Program-made: the position numbers and the translations under genes
Notes under the pieces: model-generated
Told to the model about the DNA's origin: nothing
The model's database searches: none
The model's input: only the letters and a program-made list of their open reading frames with translations
Source: Pseudomonas kribbensis
Lineage (GTDB): Bacteria; Pseudomonadota; Gammaproteobacteria; Pseudomonadales; Pseudomonadaceae
Assembly: GCF_003352185.1 (NCBI RefSeq)
Contig: NZ_CP029608.1
Span: 4,402,001-4,466,000 of the forward strand
Reading direction: 5' to 3'
DNA: 64,000 bases
Part shown: positions 1 through 9,073 of the stretch, in pieces
How positions within the stretch are numbered: the stretch's first letter is position 1
Layout of the letters: the number at the start of each line of letters is the position of its first letter

Positions 1-1688
1 GACACGCCAACGACGAGATCGGCGTGCTGGTCAAGGTCGCCAACCAGCAGTTCGAGAACATCGCCACGGAAATCCAGCAGCGGCGCACCGCAGAAAACCG
101 CCTTACTGACTACCTCGCTCAACTCGAAGATATCGTGTCGGCACGCACCGCCGAACTGAAGGCCATCAACGCCCGCCTCAGCCAGTCCAACGAGGAACTG
201 GAGGTCGCCCGCAGCACGGCGCTGGACATGGCCGAGGCGCGCTCGGCGTTCCTTGCCAACATGAGCCACGAGATTCGCACTCCGCTCAACGGCCTGCTGG
301 GCATGATCGCGCTGTCCCTCGACGGTCCGCTCAATGGCGAACAACAGCAGCAACTGTCGATTGCCCACGACTCGGGCAAGGTGCTGGTGGAGTTGCTCAA
401 CGATATTCTCGACCTGTCGAAATTCGATGCCGGGCAACTGGAGCTCGAGCACATCCCCTTCGACCTCGGTTCGCTCGTTGAAGACACCGCCAACCTGCTG
501 TCACAGAACGCGGCGCCAAGCGTCGAACTGACGTGTCTGATCGATCCGCACTTCCCGGCGCTGGTGCTCGGCGACCCGACCCGGGTCAGGCAGATTGTCA
601 GCAACCTGCTGTCCAACGCCCTGAAGTTCACCCGCTTCGGACGGGTCGATGTGCGTTTGTCGACCTGGAAGGACGGCGTGCGCATCGAAGTCTGCGATAC
701 CGGCATCGGCATTGCCCAGGAAGCCCAGGTGAAGATTTTCCAGCCGTTCACCCAGGCCGGGGCCGGTATCACTCGCCAGTACGGTGGCACCGGACTGGGC
801 CTGGCGCTGACCTACAACCTGTGCGAAGCCATGGAGGGGCGCCTGACGATCAGCTCCGAAGTCGGTTTCGGCAGCCAGTTCTGTGCCGAACTGCCTCTGC
901 CCTGCCACACCCGCGCGGTCATTCCGGCGCAACTGCATGGCAGCGTGCTTGCCATCACCACAGCGGCCAGCGGACTGTCAGAACTGTTGAGCAGTCTGTT
1001 GCCGGTCTGGGGCCTGTCGTACGAACAGCGCACGATTGAAGCGTCACTGCTCGGCCCATCACCGGACATCATCATCACCGATTGCCCCGAATGCCTGTTC
1101 GGCCTGCGGCCGACCATGACCGCACCGATTCTGCTGGTGACCGCCTACGGCAGTTTCCTGCCGGGCGAAGAAGCCGCCGCCCTCGCCCCGCTGCAACAGC
1201 AGGCTCGCCCTTTGGCGCGCAATGCGCTGTATCAGAATCTGCGCAGAACCCTGCAACCGGACATCACCACCATCGACCGCGGGCGGCTTGAAAGTTTGCC
1301 TTCACAGCGTCGCGGTCGGGTGTTGCTGGTGGAAGACAATCCGGTCAACCAACTGGTGGCCAAAGGCATGCTCAGTAAACTTGGTTGCGAAGTGGTAGTG
1401 GCGGCCCATGGCGCAGAAGCACTGGATCAACTGGAACACCACGAATTCGATCTGGTGCTGATGGATTGCAACATGCCGGTGATGGACGGTTACGAAGCGA
1501 GCCGGCAGATCCGCCAGAGCGGTCGCTGGCCGCACTTGCCGATCGTGGCGTTGACGGCCAACGCCATGTCCGAGGAGCGTGAGCGCTGCCGGGCGGCGGG
1601 CATGAGCGATTACCTGGCCAAGCCCTTCCGCCGCGAAGAACTGGCCGCGCTGCTGGATCAGTGGATACCGACTACGACAGCGCTTTGA
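1..1688 (+). CDS. Hybrid sensor histidine kinase/response regulator, 5'-truncated
   Basis: The gene enters from the left edge; reading frame 3 is open from the first bases, so the GTG at 24 is not the true start. The first visible residues (HANDEIGVL) look like the end of a HAMP domain. A coiled-coil linker follows, then HisKA with the H-box SHEIRTPLNG (phospho-His at about visible codon 89), a HATPase_c domain (DTGIGIA, GGTGLGLAL), a weakly conserved pseudo-receiver, and a C-terminal receiver with VEDNPVN and the acceptor Asp in LMDCNMPVMDG (about visible codon 488). It should autophosphorylate and relay to its own receiver at the inner membrane. Its place beside an OspR/gpx/msrB cluster matches P. 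aeruginosa SagS, but the HAMP-like start makes that assignment uncertain. It ends 17 bases inside the convergent MarR gene. Confidence 0.9.
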   Translation, partial: HANDEIGVLVKVANQQFENIATEIQQRRTAENRLTDYLAQLEDIVSARTAELKAINARLSQSNEELEVARSTALDMAEARSAFLANMSHEIRTPLNGLLGMIALSLDGPLNGEQQQQLSIAHDSGKVLVELLNDILDLSKFDAGQLELEHIPFDLGSLVEDTANLLSQNAAPSVELTCLIDPHFPALVLGDPTRVRQIVSNLLSNALKFTRFGRVDVRLSTWKDGVRIEVCDTGIGIAQEAQVKIFQPFTQAGAGITRQYGGTGLGLALTYNLCEAMEGRLTISSEVGFGSQFCAELPLPCHTRAVIPAQLHGSVLAITTAASGLSELLSSLLPVWGLSYEQRTIEASLLGPSPDIIITDCPECLFGLRPTMTAPILLVTAYGSFLPGEEAAALAPLQQQARPLARNALYQNLRRTLQPDITTIDRGRLESLPSQRRGRVLLVEDNPVNQLVAKGMLSKLGCEVVVAAHGAEALDQLEHHEFDLVLMDCNMPVMDGYEASRQIRQSGRWPHLPIVALTANAMSEERERCRAAGMSDYLAKPFRREELAALLDQWIPTTTAL

Positions 1689-2133
1689 TTTGCCCCAGCA
1701 GATGATCAAGCCCGGTGCGCAGCTCGTTGAGCCGATCCAGATCCACGCCGCTGTCGCACAGCAACCGGTCCTTCAACGGCCCGACCTGCTCGCGCAGTGC
1801 CAGCCCTTGGGACGTGAGGCTCAGGTGAACCTCACGCTCGTCCCGCGCCGAGCGTTGGCGCTGCACCAGTTGCAGTTGCTCCAGACGCTTGAGCAGCGGC
1901 GTCAGCGTCCCGGAATCCAGCGCCAGACGCTCGCCCAGCGCCTTGACCGTCGGTTGCTCCGGTGCCGTTTCCTGCCATTCCCACAACACCAGCATCGCCA
2001 GATATTGCGGGTAAGTCAGCCCGAGCTGATCGAGCATCGGCTTGTAGGCACGAATCACCGCCCGGGACGCGGCGTACAGCTTGAAGCACAACTGACTGTC
2101 GAGCTTCAGCGCATCGGCTGACAGTTCGTTCAT
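1672..2133 (-). CDS. ospR: MarR-family organic-peroxide-sensing regulator (OhrR/OspR type)
   Basis: A 153-residue winged-helix repressor of the OhrR branch. The sensing cysteine is Cys16 in SQLCFKLY, and a second cysteine near the C terminus (Cys126, LLCDSG) fits the two-cysteine OhrR mechanism of intersubunit disulfide formation. The [14 protein letters not shown] helix and [13 protein letters not shown] recognition helix are typical. Its ATG overlaps the TGA of the upstream glutathione peroxidase by 4 bases, so the two are translationally coupled. Known family behaviour: DNA binding is lost when the N-terminal Cys is oxidised. The symbol is by synteny with P. aeruginosa, where the regulator beside gpx is OspR; a second, separate OhrR paralogue lies at 16991-17455. 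Confidence 0.85.
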   Translation of the reverse strand: MNELSADALKLDSQLCFKLYAASRAVIRAYKPMLDQLGLTYPQYLAMLVLWEWQETAPEQPTVKALGERLALDSGTLTPLLKRLEQLQLVQRQRSARDEREVHLSLTSQGLALREQVGPLKDRLLCDSGVDLDRLNELRTGLDHLLGQIKALS

Positions 2134-2615
2134 TTGAGCAGGGCTTCGATCTCGCGGCTCAGGTCCTGCGGCTTGGTGGCCGGGGCGAAGCGCTTGACCA
2201 ACTGGCCGTCCTTGCCGATCAGGAATTTGGTGAAGTTCCACTTGATGCCCTGGGAACCCAGTACGCCCGGTGCGCGTTTCTTCAGTTGCACGAACAGCGG
2301 ATGCGCACCGGTGCCGTTGACTTCGATCTTCTTGAACAGCGGGAAGCTGACGCCGTAATTGAGCTCGCAGAACTCGCTGATCGCACCCTCGTTGCCGGGT
2401 TCCTGCTTGCCGAACTGGTTGCACGGAAAGCCCAGCACCACCAGCCCCTGATCCTTGTAAGTCTGCCACAGCTCCTCAAGGCCCTTGTATTGCGGGGTGA
2501 AACCGCACTTGCTGGCAGTGTTGACCACCAGCACCGCCTTGCCGGCGAAATCGGCCAGGGTCTTTTGCTCACCCTTGATGGTGGTGCACGGGATGGTCAG
2601 CAGGTTATCGCTCAT
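2130..2615 (-). CDS. Glutathione peroxidase family protein
   Basis: A 161-residue thiol peroxidase of the BtuE/GPx family that reduces hydroperoxides. It is a cysteine form, not selenocysteine: Cys37 sits in [12 protein letters not shown], followed by the conserved GFPCNQF segment with the catalytic Gln, and WNFTKFL with the catalytic Trp. No signal peptide is seen, so it should be cytoplasmic. It lies between msrB and the MarR regulator on the same strand and overlaps the regulator start by 4 bases. The co-directional set (methionine sulfoxide reductase, peroxidase, peroxide sensor) suggests a peroxide-induced operon, with a 101-base gap after msrB that could hold a separate promoter. Confidence 0.93.
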   Translation of the reverse strand: MSDNLLTIPCTTIKGEQKTLADFAGKAVLVVNTASKCGFTPQYKGLEELWQTYKDQGLVVLGFPCNQFGKQEPGNEGAISEFCELNYGVSFPLFKKIEVNGTGAHPLFVQLKKRAPGVLGSQGIKWNFTKFLIGKDGQLVKRFAPATKPQDLSREIEALLK

Positions 2616-2716
2616 GGTGCGCACTCCGGGAAGTTGAGAAGCTGCAAAAATAGCGAGCAATTGAATTGCGTGCAATTTAATTATCCGAAAGGCGATCCGA
2701 AGATCGCCCGCATCGG

Positions 2717-3115
2717 TTATTCGCGCGGCACCAGGTCCAGGCACACCGAGTTGATGCAGTAACGCAGACCGGTCGGCGGCGGGCCGTCGGGGAATACGTG
2801 GCCGAGGTGCGCGTCGCAACGGGCGCATTTCACTTCGGTGCGGATCATGCCGTGGCTGGTGTCGCGGATTTCGGCCATCGCGCTGTCGCCGATCGGCGCG
2901 TAGAAGCTTGGCCAGCCGCAACCGGAGTCGAATTTGGTCCTGGAATCGAACAGCGGCTCATTGCAGCAGACGCAGTGATAGACGCCGTCGGTCTTGGTGG
3001 CGTTGTACTTGCCGGAGAACGGTCGCTCGGTAGCACTGAGACGACACACGTTGTATTGCTCCGGGTCGAGCATCGCGCGCCATTCTTCCAGGGTCTTTTC
3101 TATCTTTTCCATCAT
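2717..3115 (-). CDS. msrB: Peptide-methionine (R)-S-oxide reductase MsrB
   Basis: A 132-residue enzyme that reduces the R-epimer of methionine sulfoxide in proteins. Two zinc-binding CxxC pairs are visible (CVCC and CARC), with the SGCGWPSF core, the [10 protein letters not shown] motif and the catalytic Cys in RYCINS. Three start codons lie in tandem (GTG 3118, ATG 3115, ATG 3112) behind a GAGGTG ribosome site; ATG 3115 or 3112 is most likely, the conserved family start being MEK. An intrinsic-terminator-like hairpin sits directly upstream on the same strand (3132-3167). It is the first gene of the msrB-gpx-ospR run. Confidence 0.95.
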   Translation of the reverse strand: MMEKIEKTLEEWRAMLDPEQYNVCRLSATERPFSGKYNATKTDGVYHCVCCNEPLFDSRTKFDSGCGWPSFYAPIGDSAMAEIRDTSHGMIRTEVKCARCDAHLGHVFPDGPPPTGLRYCINSVCLDLVPRE

Positions 3116-3131
3116 CACACCTCAGCGGCTG

Positions 3132-3167
3132 AAAAAGCCCGATCTGTACCTTTTCCACGGATCGGGC
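3132..3167 (-). terminator. Terminator-like hairpin in the msrB leader
   Basis: Read on the minus strand, a perfect 8-bp GC-rich stem (GCCCGATC / GATCGGGC, 3160-3167 with 3137-3144) with a 15-base loop is followed by five U residues (3132-3136), ending 16 bases before the msrB start. On the plus strand there is no U tract. It therefore points at msrB, although no gene lies upstream on that strand: either a leader attenuator or the end of an antisense transcript. Confidence 0.6.
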
Positions 3168-3337
3168 GGCACGTATGATTGCGCCTCGTCACACGCCAGT
3201 CTGGCAGCGGGATCCTGCGCATTCAAACGGATTGTTGGAAACCGCCGCTCAAGACGCTTGCCTGTGTGAAGACGCAGGATTCCCAGCACGGTTGCCCACT
3301 CGCCGCCTGGATCGTTCATTTTCGGGATCACATCGCC

Positions 3338-4549
3338 ATGCAGTTCAGCAAATCGAACAAGCTCGCCAACGTCTGCTACGACATTCGCGGCCCAGTGCTC
3401 AAGCACGCCAAACGCCTGGAAGAGGAAGGCCATCGCATCCTCAAGCTGAACATCGGCAACCCGGCGCCCTTTGGTTTCGAAGCGCCGGACGAAATTCTCC
3501 AGGATGTGATCCGCAATCTGCCGACCGCCCAGGGCTACAGCGACTCCAAAGGCCTGTTCAGCGCGCGTAAGGCCGTGATGCAGTACTACCAGCAGAAGCA
3601 GGTCGAAGGTGTCGGCATCGAAGACATCTACCTGGGCAACGGCGTGTCCGAGCTGATCGTGATGTCGTTGCAGGCCCTGCTCAACAACGGCGACGAAGTG
3701 CTGGTGCCGGCGCCTGACTATCCGCTGTGGACCGCAGCGGTGAGCCTGGCCGGCGGCAACGCCGTGCACTATCTGTGCGACGAAGGCGCCGACTGGTTCC
3801 CGGACCTGGCCGACATGAAGGCCAAGATCACCCCGAACACCAAGGCCATGGTGATCATCAACCCGAACAACCCGACCGGCGCGGTGTATTCGAAGGAAGT
3901 GTTGCTGGGCATGCTGGAACTGGCCCGCCAGCACAACCTGGTGGTGTTCTCCGACGAGATCTACGACAAGATTCTTTACGACGACGCCGTGCACATCTGC
4001 ACCGCTTCTCTGGCGCCGGACCTGCTGTGCCTGACCTTCAACGGTCTGTCGAAGTCGTATCGCGTGGCGGGCTTCCGTTCCGGCTGGATCGCCATTTCCG
4101 GGCCGAAGCACAACGCCCACAGCTACATCGAAGGCATCGACATGCTGGCCAACATGCGCCTGTGTGCCAACGTGCCGAGCCAGCACGCGATCCAGACCGC
4201 CCTCGGCGGCTATCAGAGCATCAACGACCTGGTGCTGCCGCAAGGTCGCCTGCTGGAACAGCGCAACCGTACCTGGGAATTGCTCAACGACATTCCTGGC
4301 GTAAGCTGCGTGAAGCCGATGGGCGCGCTGTATGCGTTCCCGAAGATCGACCCGAAAATCTGCCCGATCCACAACGACGAGAAATTCGTCCTCGACCTGC
4401 TGCTGTCCGAAAAGCTGCTGGTGGTTCAGGGCACGGCGTTCAACTGGCCGTGGCCGGATCACTTCCGCGTCGTGACCCTGCCCCGGGTCGATGACCTGGA
4501 CATGGCCATCGGGCGCATCGGCAACTTCCTCAAGTCCTACCGCCAGTAA
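3338..4549 (+). CDS. alaA: Pyridoxal phosphate-dependent aminotransferase, AlaA type
   Basis: A 403-residue fold-type I aminotransferase that most likely makes alanine from pyruvate and glutamate (AlaA/YfbQ family). The start MQFSKSNKLA is the family start; the open frame extends upstream, but without similarity. Key features are NIGNPAPFGFEAP, the PNNPTGAV cofactor loop, SDEIYDKILYD, and the Schiff-base lysine Lys239 in LSKSYRVAGFRSGW. It is divergent from msrB, and a TATGAT hexamer at 3174-3179 could be its -10 box, giving a leader of about 150 bases. A perfect 11-bp hairpin follows the stop codon. Confidence 0.92.
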   Translation: MQFSKSNKLANVCYDIRGPVLKHAKRLEEEGHRILKLNIGNPAPFGFEAPDEILQDVIRNLPTAQGYSDSKGLFSARKAVMQYYQQKQVEGVGIEDIYLGNGVSELIVMSLQALLNNGDEVLVPAPDYPLWTAAVSLAGGNAVHYLCDEGADWFPDLADMKAKITPNTKAMVIINPNNPTGAVYSKEVLLGMLELARQHNLVVFSDEIYDKILYDDAVHICTASLAPDLLCLTFNGLSKSYRVAGFRSGWIAISGPKHNAHSYIEGIDMLANMRLCANVPSQHAIQTALGGYQSINDLVLPQGRLLEQRNRTWELLNDIPGVSCVKPMGALYAFPKIDPKICPIHNDEKFVLDLLLSEKLLVVQGTAFNWPWPDHFRVVTLPRVDDLDMAIGRIGNFLKSYRQ

Positions 4550-4559
4550 CCGGCCATCC

Positions 4560-4586
4560 GTGCGCAACGAGCCTTTCGTTGCGCAC
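4560..4586 (+). terminator. Perfect 11-bp hairpin downstream of alaA
   Basis: Inverted arms at 4560-4570 and 4576-4586 pair without mismatch around GCCTT. The following bases are TGTCTGATTC, not a U run, so it is a weak intrinsic terminator at best and may instead stabilise the alaA mRNA 3' end. Confidence 0.45.
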
Positions 4587-4778
4587 TGTCTGATTCAGCA
4601 ACACTTCTGCTCCGCCCCCTTCCGCACGCCTTCTACACTGTCGATTCGTACCGGTCACATGCGCCTGATGCAATGCCGGTAGGTGGCGCGTGGCTGTCAT
4701 CCATGTCGTCTTCAGGAGTGGGAATTGTCCCGCCCACCGGAGAATCCGATGTAGGACACAGTTTGAAATAGTCACTCG

Positions 4779-4807
4779 GTTGAATCGCCCGGTGCCGCGC
4801 CTTATAT
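4779..4807 (+). promoter_or_regulatory. Candidate htpX promoter, possibly sigma-32 type
   Basis: TTGAAT (4780-4785) and TTATAT (4802-4807) are 16 bp apart, acceptable for sigma-70. The same bases read as GTTGAA, 15 bp, CCTTATAT, which resembles the heat-shock form (CTTGAA, 11-16 bp, CCCCATnT). htpX is a heat-shock gene in E. coli, so the second reading is plausible but the match is imperfect. Confidence 0.35.
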
Positions 4808-4853
4808 ACCCCGCAGTACGCTACATCTTTAGCTTGAGGAGATTTCTACAACC

Positions 4854-5741
4854 ATGATGCGCATCCTGCTGTTTTTGGCCACTAACCTGGCGGTCGTGCT
4901 GATAGCCAGCATCACCCTGAGCCTGTTCGGCTTCAACGGGTTCATGGCGGCCAACGGGGTTGACCTCAACCTCAGTCAGCTGCTGGTCTTCTGTGCAGTC
5001 TTTGGTTTCGCCGGTTCGCTGTTCTCGCTGTTCATCTCCAAGTGGATGGCGAAGATGAGCACGAGCACCCAGATCATCACCCAGCCGCGCACCCGTCACG
5101 AGCAATGGCTGATGCAGACCGTCGAGCAACTGTCCCGCGAAGCCGGGATCAAGATGCCCGAAGTCGGGATTTTCCCGGCCTACGAAGCGAACGCGTTCGC
5201 CACCGGCTGGAACAAGAACGACGCACTGGTCGCGGTGAGCCAGGGCTTGCTCGAGCGCTTCAAGGAAGACGAAGTGAGGGCCGTGCTGGCCCACGAGATC
5301 GGCCACGTGGCCAACGGTGACATGGTCACCCTGGCGCTGATCCAGGGCGTGGTGAACACCTTCGTGATGTTCTTCGCGCGGATCATCGGCAACTTCGTCG
5401 ACAAGGTGATCTTCAAGAATGAAGAAGGCCAGGGTACGGCCTACTACATCGCAACCATTTTCGCCGAACTGGTGCTGGGCATTCTGGCCAGCGCGATCGT
5501 GATGTGGTTCTCGCGCAAACGCGAGTTCCGAGCCGACGATGCCGGTGCACGTCTGGCCGGTACGGGCGCGATGATCAACGCACTGCAACGCCTGCGTGCC
5601 GAACAGGGTCTGCCGGTGCACATGCCTGATACCCTGAACGCCTTTGGCATCAACGGTGGCATCAAACAGGGTCTGGCCCGTATGTTCATGAGCCACCCGC
5701 CGCTGGAAGAGCGTATCGACGCCCTGCGTCGTCGCGGCTGA
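4854..5741 (+). CDS. htpX: Membrane zinc metalloprotease HtpX
   Basis: A 295-residue inner-membrane M48 protease that degrades damaged or misfolded membrane proteins. Two N-terminal transmembrane segments (about residues 4-24 and 38-58) precede the zinc motif HEIGH at 147-151. Two further hydrophobic segments and the downstream zinc ligand region [14 protein letters not shown] follow. SHPPLEERI near the C terminus is the family signature. The ATG follows a TTGAGGAG ribosome site. Monocistronic, with a strong bidirectional terminator just after the stop. Confidence 0.97.
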   Translation: MMRILLFLATNLAVVLIASITLSLFGFNGFMAANGVDLNLSQLLVFCAVFGFAGSLFSLFISKWMAKMSTSTQIITQPRTRHEQWLMQTVEQLSREAGIKMPEVGIFPAYEANAFATGWNKNDALVAVSQGLLERFKEDEVRAVLAHEIGHVANGDMVTLALIQGVVNTFVMFFARIIGNFVDKVIFKNEEGQGTAYYIATIFAELVLGILASAIVMWFSRKREFRADDAGARLAGTGAMINALQRLRAEQGLPVHMPDTLNAFGINGGIKQGLARMFMSHPPLEERIDALRRRG

Positions 5742-5758
5742 TCAGCCCGGCTACAAAC

Positions 5759-5788
5759 AAAAGGCCCGCTGTGATGCGGGCCTTTTTT
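5759..5788. terminator. Bidirectional intrinsic terminator between htpX and tpm
   Basis: AAGGCCCGC and GCGGGCCTT arms flank a short loop, with an A tract before and a T6 tract after, so it can stop both htpX and the convergent tpm transcript. Confidence 0.85.
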
Positions 5789-5795
5789 GTACCTG

Positions 5796-6452
5796 TTATT
5801 GACCGGCCAGCCGGTACGCCCGCTCCTCCAGCCTTGTCACTCCCGCCTGCAGGAACTTCCCGCTTTCGCTCAGCACGTTCTGTTCCTCCAGCGCCTGCAC
5901 CGTCCAGTCACCACCGAACAGCCGCTGCACCTCGGCATCTGTCACTGCAAACGGTGGTCCGGGCATCTGGGCCTGATCGTAATCCAGCGTGACCAGCAAA
6001 CCACGCAGCCCCGTCGGCAGGATGTTCAACAAATGCGCCGCATAGCGTTCACGCATCGGCGCCGGCAAGGCAATCAGCGCCGCGCGGTCATACAGCGCCG
6101 TACAATCGGCCACATCGTTCGTGGACAAGGCGAAGAAATCCCCGCACCTCAACTCGATCGCCCCGGCCCGATAAACCTTGAAGCCGCCCTCTCCGCTGAT
6201 CTGCGGCTGCAATTGCTGCTCACGGAAGAAGTCCTCGACAGCCTTCTCGGACAGCTCGACACCGAGAACCCGATACCCCTGACCGGCCAGCCACAACAGA
6301 TCCAGGCTTTTACCGCATAACGGCACCAGTACCCTCGACTGCGCCGGGATTGCCAGATTGGACCAATGTCGCTGCAAATAAGGGTTCACCTCAGGCTGAT
6401 GAAAGCCGATCTGGTTCGATTCCCACTTCTTGTGCCAAAACTCCGGCTGCAT
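5796..6452 (-). CDS. tpm: Thiopurine S-methyltransferase
   Basis: A 218-residue SAM-dependent methyltransferase, the usual bacterial Tpm length. In pseudomonads this family methylates thiopurines and selenium or tellurium oxyanions. The start [10 protein letters not shown] is preceded by AGGAGGAAGC, which excludes the longer in-frame start. Motifs seen are [10 protein letters not shown], the SAM loop [19 protein letters not shown] and [14 protein letters not shown], and [10 protein letters not shown]. Convergent with htpX; divergent from the dioxygenase gene at 6555 across about 100 AT-rich bases. Confidence 0.93.
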   Translation of the reverse strand: MQPEFWHKKWESNQIGFHQPEVNPYLQRHWSNLAIPAQSRVLVPLCGKSLDLLWLAGQGYRVLGVELSEKAVEDFFREQQLQPQISGEGGFKVYRAGAIELRCGDFFALSTNDVADCTALYDRAALIALPAPMRERYAAHLLNILPTGLRGLLVTLDYDQAQMPGPPFAVTDAEVQRLFGGDWTVQALEEQNVLSESGKFLQAGVTRLEERAYRLAGQ

Positions 6453-6554
6453 GCTTCCTCCTAAGAATTCGATCAAAAAGCGTTAAAACTTATATTGGAA
6501 TTAGATCAATGAACTGACTGAAGATGAACCATCTTAACGCTCAGGAACCCTTCC

Positions 6555-7322
6555 ATGTTTCCCAGCCTGTTTATCTCTCACGGCTCGCCCATGCTGGCGC
6601 TGGAGCCCGGTGCCAGCGGCCCGGCCCTGGCGCGCCTGGCCGCCGAACTGCCACGCCCGAAAGCCATTGTCATCGTTTCCGCCCATTGGGAAAGCCATGA
6701 ACTGCTGGTCAGCAGCCATCCGCAACCGGAAACCTGGCACGATTTCGGCGGCTTCCCCCGCGCATTGTTTGAAGTGCAGTACCCGGCACCGGGAAATCCG
6801 CAATTGGCGCAAGCGGTCGCCGATCTGCTGACCGCCAACAACCTGCCGGCACGCCTCGACCCGCAACGCCCCTTCGACCACGGTGTGTGGGTGCCGCTTT
6901 CGCTGATGTATCCGCAAGCCGACATCCCGGTGGTTCAGGTGTCCCTGCCCAGCCGTGGCGGCCCGGCGTTGCAGACCCGCGTGGGCCAGGCGCTGGCCGG
7001 CCTGCGCGATCAGGGCATTCTGCTGATCGGTTCCGGCAGCATCACCCATAACCTGCGTGAGCTGGACTGGCATGCCGGGCCGGAAAGCGTCGAGCCGTGG
7101 GCGCGGGATTTCCGCGACTGGATGATCGAAAAGCTGGCGGCCAATGATGAAGCCACCCTGCACGCTTACCGCCAGCAGGCACCGAACGCCGTGCGCAGCC
7201 ATCCGAGTGATGAACACCTGTTGCCGCTGTACTTTGCCCGTGGCGCGGGCGGCGACTTCAGCATTGCGCACCAAGGGTTCACCATGGGCGCACTGGGCAT
7301 GGACATCTACCGCTTCGGCTGA
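6555..7322 (+). CDS. LigB/DODA-type extradiol ring-cleavage dioxygenase
   Basis: A 255-residue member of the YgiD/4,5-DOPA dioxygenase family, single-domain, cytoplasmic. Metal ligands are suggested by the early SLFISHGSPM His, SAHWES, and the later FDHGVWVPLS and GSGSITHNL motifs. The true substrate in pseudomonads is not known to me; plant homologues cleave DOPA. The ATG is the only good start. The following intrinsic terminator is shared with the convergent helicase gene. Confidence 0.88.
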   Translation: MFPSLFISHGSPMLALEPGASGPALARLAAELPRPKAIVIVSAHWESHELLVSSHPQPETWHDFGGFPRALFEVQYPAPGNPQLAQAVADLLTANNLPARLDPQRPFDHGVWVPLSLMYPQADIPVVQVSLPSRGGPALQTRVGQALAGLRDQGILLIGSGSITHNLRELDWHAGPESVEPWARDFRDWMIEKLAANDEATLHAYRQQAPNAVRSHPSDEHLLPLYFARGAGGDFSIAHQGFTMGALGMDIYRFG

Positions 7323-7339
7323 TGCCCAAATCGCAGGCA

Positions 7340-7372
7340 AAAAAAATCCCCGAACCAGTCGGGGATTTTTTA
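7340..7372. terminator. Bidirectional intrinsic terminator
   Basis: An A tract, the inverted arms ATCCCCGA / TCGGGGAT and a T tract lie between the dioxygenase gene and the 3' end of deaD, so it can serve both strands. Confidence 0.85.
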
Positions 7373-7399
7373 TGTTCGATCAATCAGCCCAAAGGCAGA

Positions 7400-9073
7400 T
7401 CAATCTTCGCGGTAGCGACGCAGCTTCAACTGCTTGCCGGCAACGCGAGTGTCCTTCAGCTTGGTCAGGAGCTTGTCCAGACCATCTTCCGGCAACTCGA
7501 CGAGGCTGAAGCTGTCACGCACCTGGATGCGACCGATGGCTTCACGCGCCAGACCACCTTCATTGAGGATGGCGCCCAGCAGGTTTTTCGCCGCGATACC
7601 GTCACGCGCGCCCAGCGCGGTACGGCAACGGGCACGGCCTTCGCCCAGCGGCATTGGCGCACGACGCTCGCGATCACCACGGTCCGGACGATCACCGGAA
7701 CGCTCAGGACGGTCACCACGTGGAGCGCTGTTCGGCACCAGTGGACGTTCCTTCTCGATCGCTGCCAGGTTCAGCGCCTGACCATTGGTGGCCTTGCGCA
7801 GCAGAGCGGCAGCCAGGGCACGCGGGGTGCAACCGATGTCGGCAGTCAGGCGATCCAGCAGATCACCGTGAGTCGATTCGGCGTCAGCCACCAGCGGCGA
7901 CAGGCTGTTGGTCAGTTTCTTGATGCGGGCATCGAGAACGGCCTGGGCGTCCGGCAGACGCACTTCGGCAACTTTCTGACCGGTCACACGCTCGATCACC
8001 TGCAGCATGCGGCGCTCACGCGGAGTCACCAGCAGCAGCGCGCGGCCTTCGCGACCGGCACGGCCGGTACGGCCGATACGGTGCACGTAGGATTCCGGAT
8101 CGTACGGCATGTCCACGTTGAATACGTGGGTGATGCGCGGAACGTCCAGACCACGGGCGGCAACGTCGGTCGCCACAACGATGTCCAGACGGCCATCTTT
8201 CAGCGAGTCGATCACGCGCTCACGCTGGTTCTGGGCGATGTCGCCGTTCAACGCTGCGGCTTTGTAGCCTTTGGCGTCGAGGGCGCTGGCCAGATCCAGG
8301 GTCGCTTGCTTGGTGCGCACGAACATGATCAGAGCGTCGAAGTCTTCCACTTCCAGCAGGCTGAGAACGGCAGAAGTCTTCTGGTCAGCGTGAACCAACA
8401 GGTGAGCCTGTTCGATCGCGGTAACGGTCTGAGTCTTGCTCTGAATCTTCACGTGCTTTGGATCGCGCAGGTGACGCTCGGCGATGGCACGGATCGATTG
8501 CGGCAGGGTCGCCGAGAACAATACGGTCTGACGGGTTTCCGGCATGGCCTTGAAGATGACTTCGAGGTCGTCCATGAAGCCCAGTTTGAGCATTTCGTCT
8601 GCTTCGTCGAGAACCAGGTGGTTCACGGTCTGCAGCACTTTTTCGTCGCGACGCAGATGGTCGCACAGACGGCCCGGAGTGGCGACAACGATCTGTGCGC
8701 CATTACGGATTGCTTTCAATTGTGGGCCCATCGGCGCGCCGCCGTAGACAGCCACAACAGTTACGCCCGGCATTTGCTTGGCGTAGGTTTCGAAAGCGGT
8801 TGCAACTTGTAGCGCCAACTCACGAGTTGGGGCCAGGATCAGAGCTTGCGGCTCGCGCTTGGACGGATCAATGCGGTGCAGGATAGGCAGGGCAAAGGCA
8901 GCGGTTTTACCGGTACCGGTTTGCGCCTGACCAATCATATCGTGACCGGCGAGGATGATCGGGATCGACTGCTGCTGAATGGCCGAAGGCTCTTCATAGC
9001 CGGTAGCGACTACTGCAGCGACAATATTGGGATGAAGTTCAAGAGCGGCGAAGCCGCCGATTTCCTGGGTCAT
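7400..9073 (-). CDS. deaD: ATP-dependent RNA helicase DeaD/CsdA
   Basis: A 557-residue DEAD-box helicase for ribosome assembly and mRNA decay, especially in the cold. It has the Q motif near residue 33, Walker A AQTGTGKT at 50-57, PTRELALQ, GG, TPGR, the DEAD box at 156-159, SATLP, and the C-terminal core motifs ARGLD and HRIGRTGRAGR. A low-complexity Arg/Asp/Gly-rich linker (GDRPERSGDRPDRGDRERR) precedes a DbpA-like RNA-binding domain at the C terminus. The start at 9073 has an AGAGG site 7 bases upstream; an in-frame ATG at 9124 is open but has no good site. The leader is long (see 9074-9300). Confidence 0.95.
   Translation of the reverse strand: MTQEIGGFAALELHPNIVAAVVATGYEEPSAIQQQSIPIILAGHDMIGQAQTGTGKTAAFALPILHRIDPSKREPQALILAPTRELALQVATAFETYAKQMPGVTVVAVYGGAPMGPQLKAIRNGAQIVVATPGRLCDHLRRDEKVLQTVNHLVLDEADEMLKLGFMDDLEVIFKAMPETRQTVLFSATLPQSIRAIAERHLRDPKHVKIQSKTQTVTAIEQAHLLVHADQKTSAVLSLLEVEDFDALIMFVRTKQATLDLASALDAKGYKAAALNGDIAQNQRERVIDSLKDGRLDIVVATDVAARGLDVPRITHVFNVDMPYDPESYVHRIGRTGRAGREGRALLLVTPRERRMLQVIERVTGQKVAEVRLPDAQAVLDARIKKLTNSLSPLVADAESTHGDLLDRLTADIGCTPRALAAALLRKATNGQALNLAAIEKERPLVPNSAPRGDRPERSGDRPDRGDRERRAPMPLGEGRARCRTALGARDGIAAKNLLGAILNEGGLAREAIGRIQVRDSFSLVELPEDGLDKLLTKLKDTRVAGKQLKLRRYRED

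Larger units (their letters stand above)
4550..4853. other. Intergenic region: hairpin after alaA and htpX promoter region
   Basis: No coding potential seen. It holds a perfect hairpin at 4560-4586 (11-bp arms GTGCGCAACGA / TCGTTGCGCAC, 5-base loop, no U run), probably processing or terminating the alaA transcript. About 200 bases later comes the candidate htpX promoter. The stretch between them shows nothing I recognise. Confidence 0.6.

Noticed and set aside
3122..4567. 481-codon frame antisense to alaA
   Set aside because: Valine/His-rich shadow translation; alaA has all catalytic motifs on the opposite strand.
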